A stretch of DNA of 64,000 nt from assembly GCF_006384255.1 (NCBI RefSeq), contig NZ_VCED01000001.1, forward strand, positions 124,001-188,000. Reading direction: 5' to 3'. Position 1 is the stretch's first letter, and the number at the start of each line of letters is the position of its first letter. Source of the stretch: Haemophilus seminalis (GTDB taxonomy: Bacteria; Pseudomonadota; Gammaproteobacteria; Enterobacterales; Pasteurellaceae). Below, piece by piece: positions 62,827 to 64,000 of the stretch. A model generated the notes under the pieces. It saw only the letters and a list, made by a program, of their open reading frames with translations. It was not told where the DNA came from and searched no databases. The position numbers were made by a program, and so were the translations under genes.

Positions 62827-63570
62827 CTAAGGCCTAGCAATTTTTAATACAAAATTTTCTATTTTTTTAGAGAAATATTTTGAATTTTCTAAATGTGAAT
62901 TATGCCCAGCGGAAGGAATAGTTACTAAATCAATTTGATTTTCTTTGGCAATAGTTTGAAATTTATGATCTCGTTCGCCACAAAAATAAAAAAATGGCAA
63001 AGAACTTAACCGCACTTTTTCACTAAAATCAGATTGTTTAGATAGACTTGTCGCCAGCAACATCCTGCCAATATTTTCACCACAATTTGATTTTCGTTTT
63101 TCAACTAACTGCTGTCTTTCTTCTGCAGTCAAATGAGAAAATACGGGCTGTTGATACCAATCATTTAATACATTTTCTGGTGGTTCTTGTATAAAACGTT
63201 GCGCCCAAGCAAAATCTTGCTGAAACCGAGCCTGCTTTTCTTTGTCAGTTTTTAAACCTAGATTAGCTCCTTCTAAAATAACGCCTTGCAAATTAGATCT
63301 TTCCACCTGAGCTTGCAGGGCATAATACAAAGCGATCCTTCCACCTAGAGAATACCCAACAAGAAAATACGGCTCATTTTTCACCGCACTTTTAATTTGC
63401 TGAGCCAAATACTTCGCTGTCTCTTCAAAATTTGTGACTTCAATATCTTTAGCTTGCCCGTGAAAAGGCAAATCTAGCGCAATACAATTAAAGTGCGGTA
63501 GATTTTCAATGACTTTTTGCCAATCGTTTTTTGTACCAAGAAGTCCGTGAAGAAAAATGATGTTTATCAT
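62827..63570 (-). CDS. menH: SHCHC synthase MenH (menaquinone biosynthesis)
   Basis: Alpha/beta hydrolase of 247 residues that eliminates pyruvate from SEPHCHC. The nucleophile is in LVGYSLGGRIA (Ser), an acidic residue is expected in CGERDHKF, and the catalytic His is in AGHNSHLEN. It follows menD by 60 bp. Menaquinone supplies fumarate reductase (frdABCD, in this window). Confidence 0.94.
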   Translation of the reverse strand: MINIIFLHGLLGTKNDWQKVIENLPHFNCIALDLPFHGQAKDIEVTNFEETAKYLAQQIKSAVKNEPYFLVGYSLGGRIALYYALQAQVERSNLQGVILEGANLGLKTDKEKQARFQQDFAWAQRFIQEPPENVLNDWYQQPVFSHLTAEERQQLVEKRKSNCGENIGRMLLATSLSKQSDFSEKVRLSSLPFFYFCGERDHKFQTIAKENQIDLVTIPSAGHNSHLENSKYFSKKIENFVLKIARP

Positions 63571-63602
63571 TGAAGGGATTATTGATAGAAATAATAAAAT
63601 AT

Positions 63603-63620
63603 GGCGGACTAAAGCCCGCC
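63603..63620. other. Short GC-rich dyad between menD and menH
   Basis: GGCGGAC (63603-63609) and GCCCGCC (63614-63620) flank the TAAA loop. On the minus strand mRNA it reads GGCGGGC / GUCCGCC, a 7-bp stem with one GU pair. The sequence TAGGCGGGCTTTAGTCCGCC is similar to short dyads repeated in Haemophilus genomes; this is from memory. Confidence 0.4.
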
Positions 63621-63630
63621 TACAACATAC

Positions 63631-64000
63631 TTAAGCACCAATCACTGCGTGGCTAATTTGCTCGATTAAGCGTTTATACAAACTGCTACCATCACTCGGA
63701 TTCGTTTTAATTTCAATTAACGTTGCCTTGCGACGACTATAAGCCTGTTTAACAACAGAATTGAGATCAGCCCAAGTATAAGGATGAGCATATTTAAGAT
63801 CAAACATTGCGGCAATTTGAGAAAAATCACCATTATGCGGTAATCGATAAAACTGATCTTTGACTTGTTCATCAACAGGTAACATATCAAAAATCGCGCC
63901 GCCATTATTATTGATCACAAAGATTACCGTTGGTTGCGTAACATTTTTGAATAATGCGAAAGAATTCAAATCATATAAAGTGGACGTATCGCCAATCACT
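63631..64000 (-). CDS. menD: 2-succinyl-5-enolpyruvyl-6-hydroxy-3-cyclohexene-1-carboxylate synthase MenD (5' end outside window)
   Basis: Thiamine-diphosphate enzyme of menaquinone synthesis that makes SEPHCHC from isochorismate and 2-oxoglutarate. Only the C-terminal 122 to 123 residues are in the window, the gene continuing past base 64000. The ThDP-binding region is visible as GDTSTLYDLNSFALFK and FVINNNGGAIFDMLP. The stop is at 63631-63633. menH follows in the same direction. Confidence 0.95.
   Translation of the reverse strand, partial: VIGDTSTLYDLNSFALFKNVTQPTVIFVINNNGGAIFDMLPVDEQVKDQFYRLPHNGDFSQIAAMFDLKYAHPYTWADLNSVVKQAYSRRKATLIEIKTNPSDGSSLYKRLIEQISHAVIGA

Overview
The window is chromosomal DNA of a Haemophilus of the influenzae/haemolyticus group. 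Three things point there: at least 54 perfect copies (counted by eye) of the Haemophilus DNA uptake signal core AAGTGCGGT or its complement ACCGCACTT, the AT-rich composition, and protein sequences that I recognise as close to H. influenzae Rd KW20 proteins (FrdA, SodA, NagA, the gal/mgl set, HI0362-type metal transporter). The gene order does not match the Rd order I remember: blocks that are far apart in Rd are joined here, and sodA is separated from the mla operon. This is therefore a rearranged H. influenzae strain or a close relative such as H. haemolyticus. No prophage, insertion sequence, CRISPR array, rRNA or tRNA gene was found.

Layout. 1-2.8 kb: end of the sialic acid catabolic operon (nanA partial, nagB, nagA). 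2.9-4.4 kb: a SAM methyltransferase and, convergent, Mn-superoxide dismutase. 4.6-11.5 kb: complete cytochrome c maturation operon ccmABCDEF-dsbE-ccmH-ccmI. 11.7-12.5 kb: two unrecognised exported proteins. 12.65-16 kb: fumarate reductase frdABCD (minus strand). 16.2-19.8 kb: epmA, then cpxRA and bamE on the minus strand. 19.8-25.5 kb: yejK, divergent yejL-yejM, corC, lnt. 25.6-30.2 kb: mlaFEDCB-ibaG-murA. 30.3-38.6 kb: galactose regulon, galTKM leftward and galS, mglBAC rightward, with GalS and CRP sites in both control regions. 38.8-41.1 kb: a quinol-dependent nitric oxide reductase with a dyad-rich upstream region. 41.4-46.4 kb: ppa, a purine permease, xseA-roxA-rnfH. 46.5-47.7 kb: a half-size EamA transporter and a methyltransferase. 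47.7-53.5 kb: leftward rlmN-pilF-rodZ-ispG-hisS-yfgM. 53.8-55.2 kb: pbpG and a coiled lipoprotein. 55.6-59.0 kb: Fur-type metal ABC transporter. 59.1-60.8 kb: tandem glycine riboswitch and its sodium/amino acid symporter. 61-64 kb: raiA, an MFS transporter, menH and the 3' part of menD.

The genes suit a host-adapted facultative anaerobe: host sialic acid and galactose use, anaerobic respiration (frd, menaquinone synthesis by menDH, cytochrome c maturation), resistance to oxidative and nitrosative stress (sodA, norB), envelope lipid homeostasis (mla, yejM, lnt, cpxRA, bamE) and iron/manganese acquisition. Most of the window is core genome. The parts that look most worth comparison are norB with its control region, the GAA-repeat-encoded glutamate run in CpxA, the 11.7-12.5 kb exported pair, a 20-bp perfect palindrome between inverted uptake signals near 53.7 kb, and the coiled lipoprotein at 54.8 kb. 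I did not find a clearly new multi-gene system.
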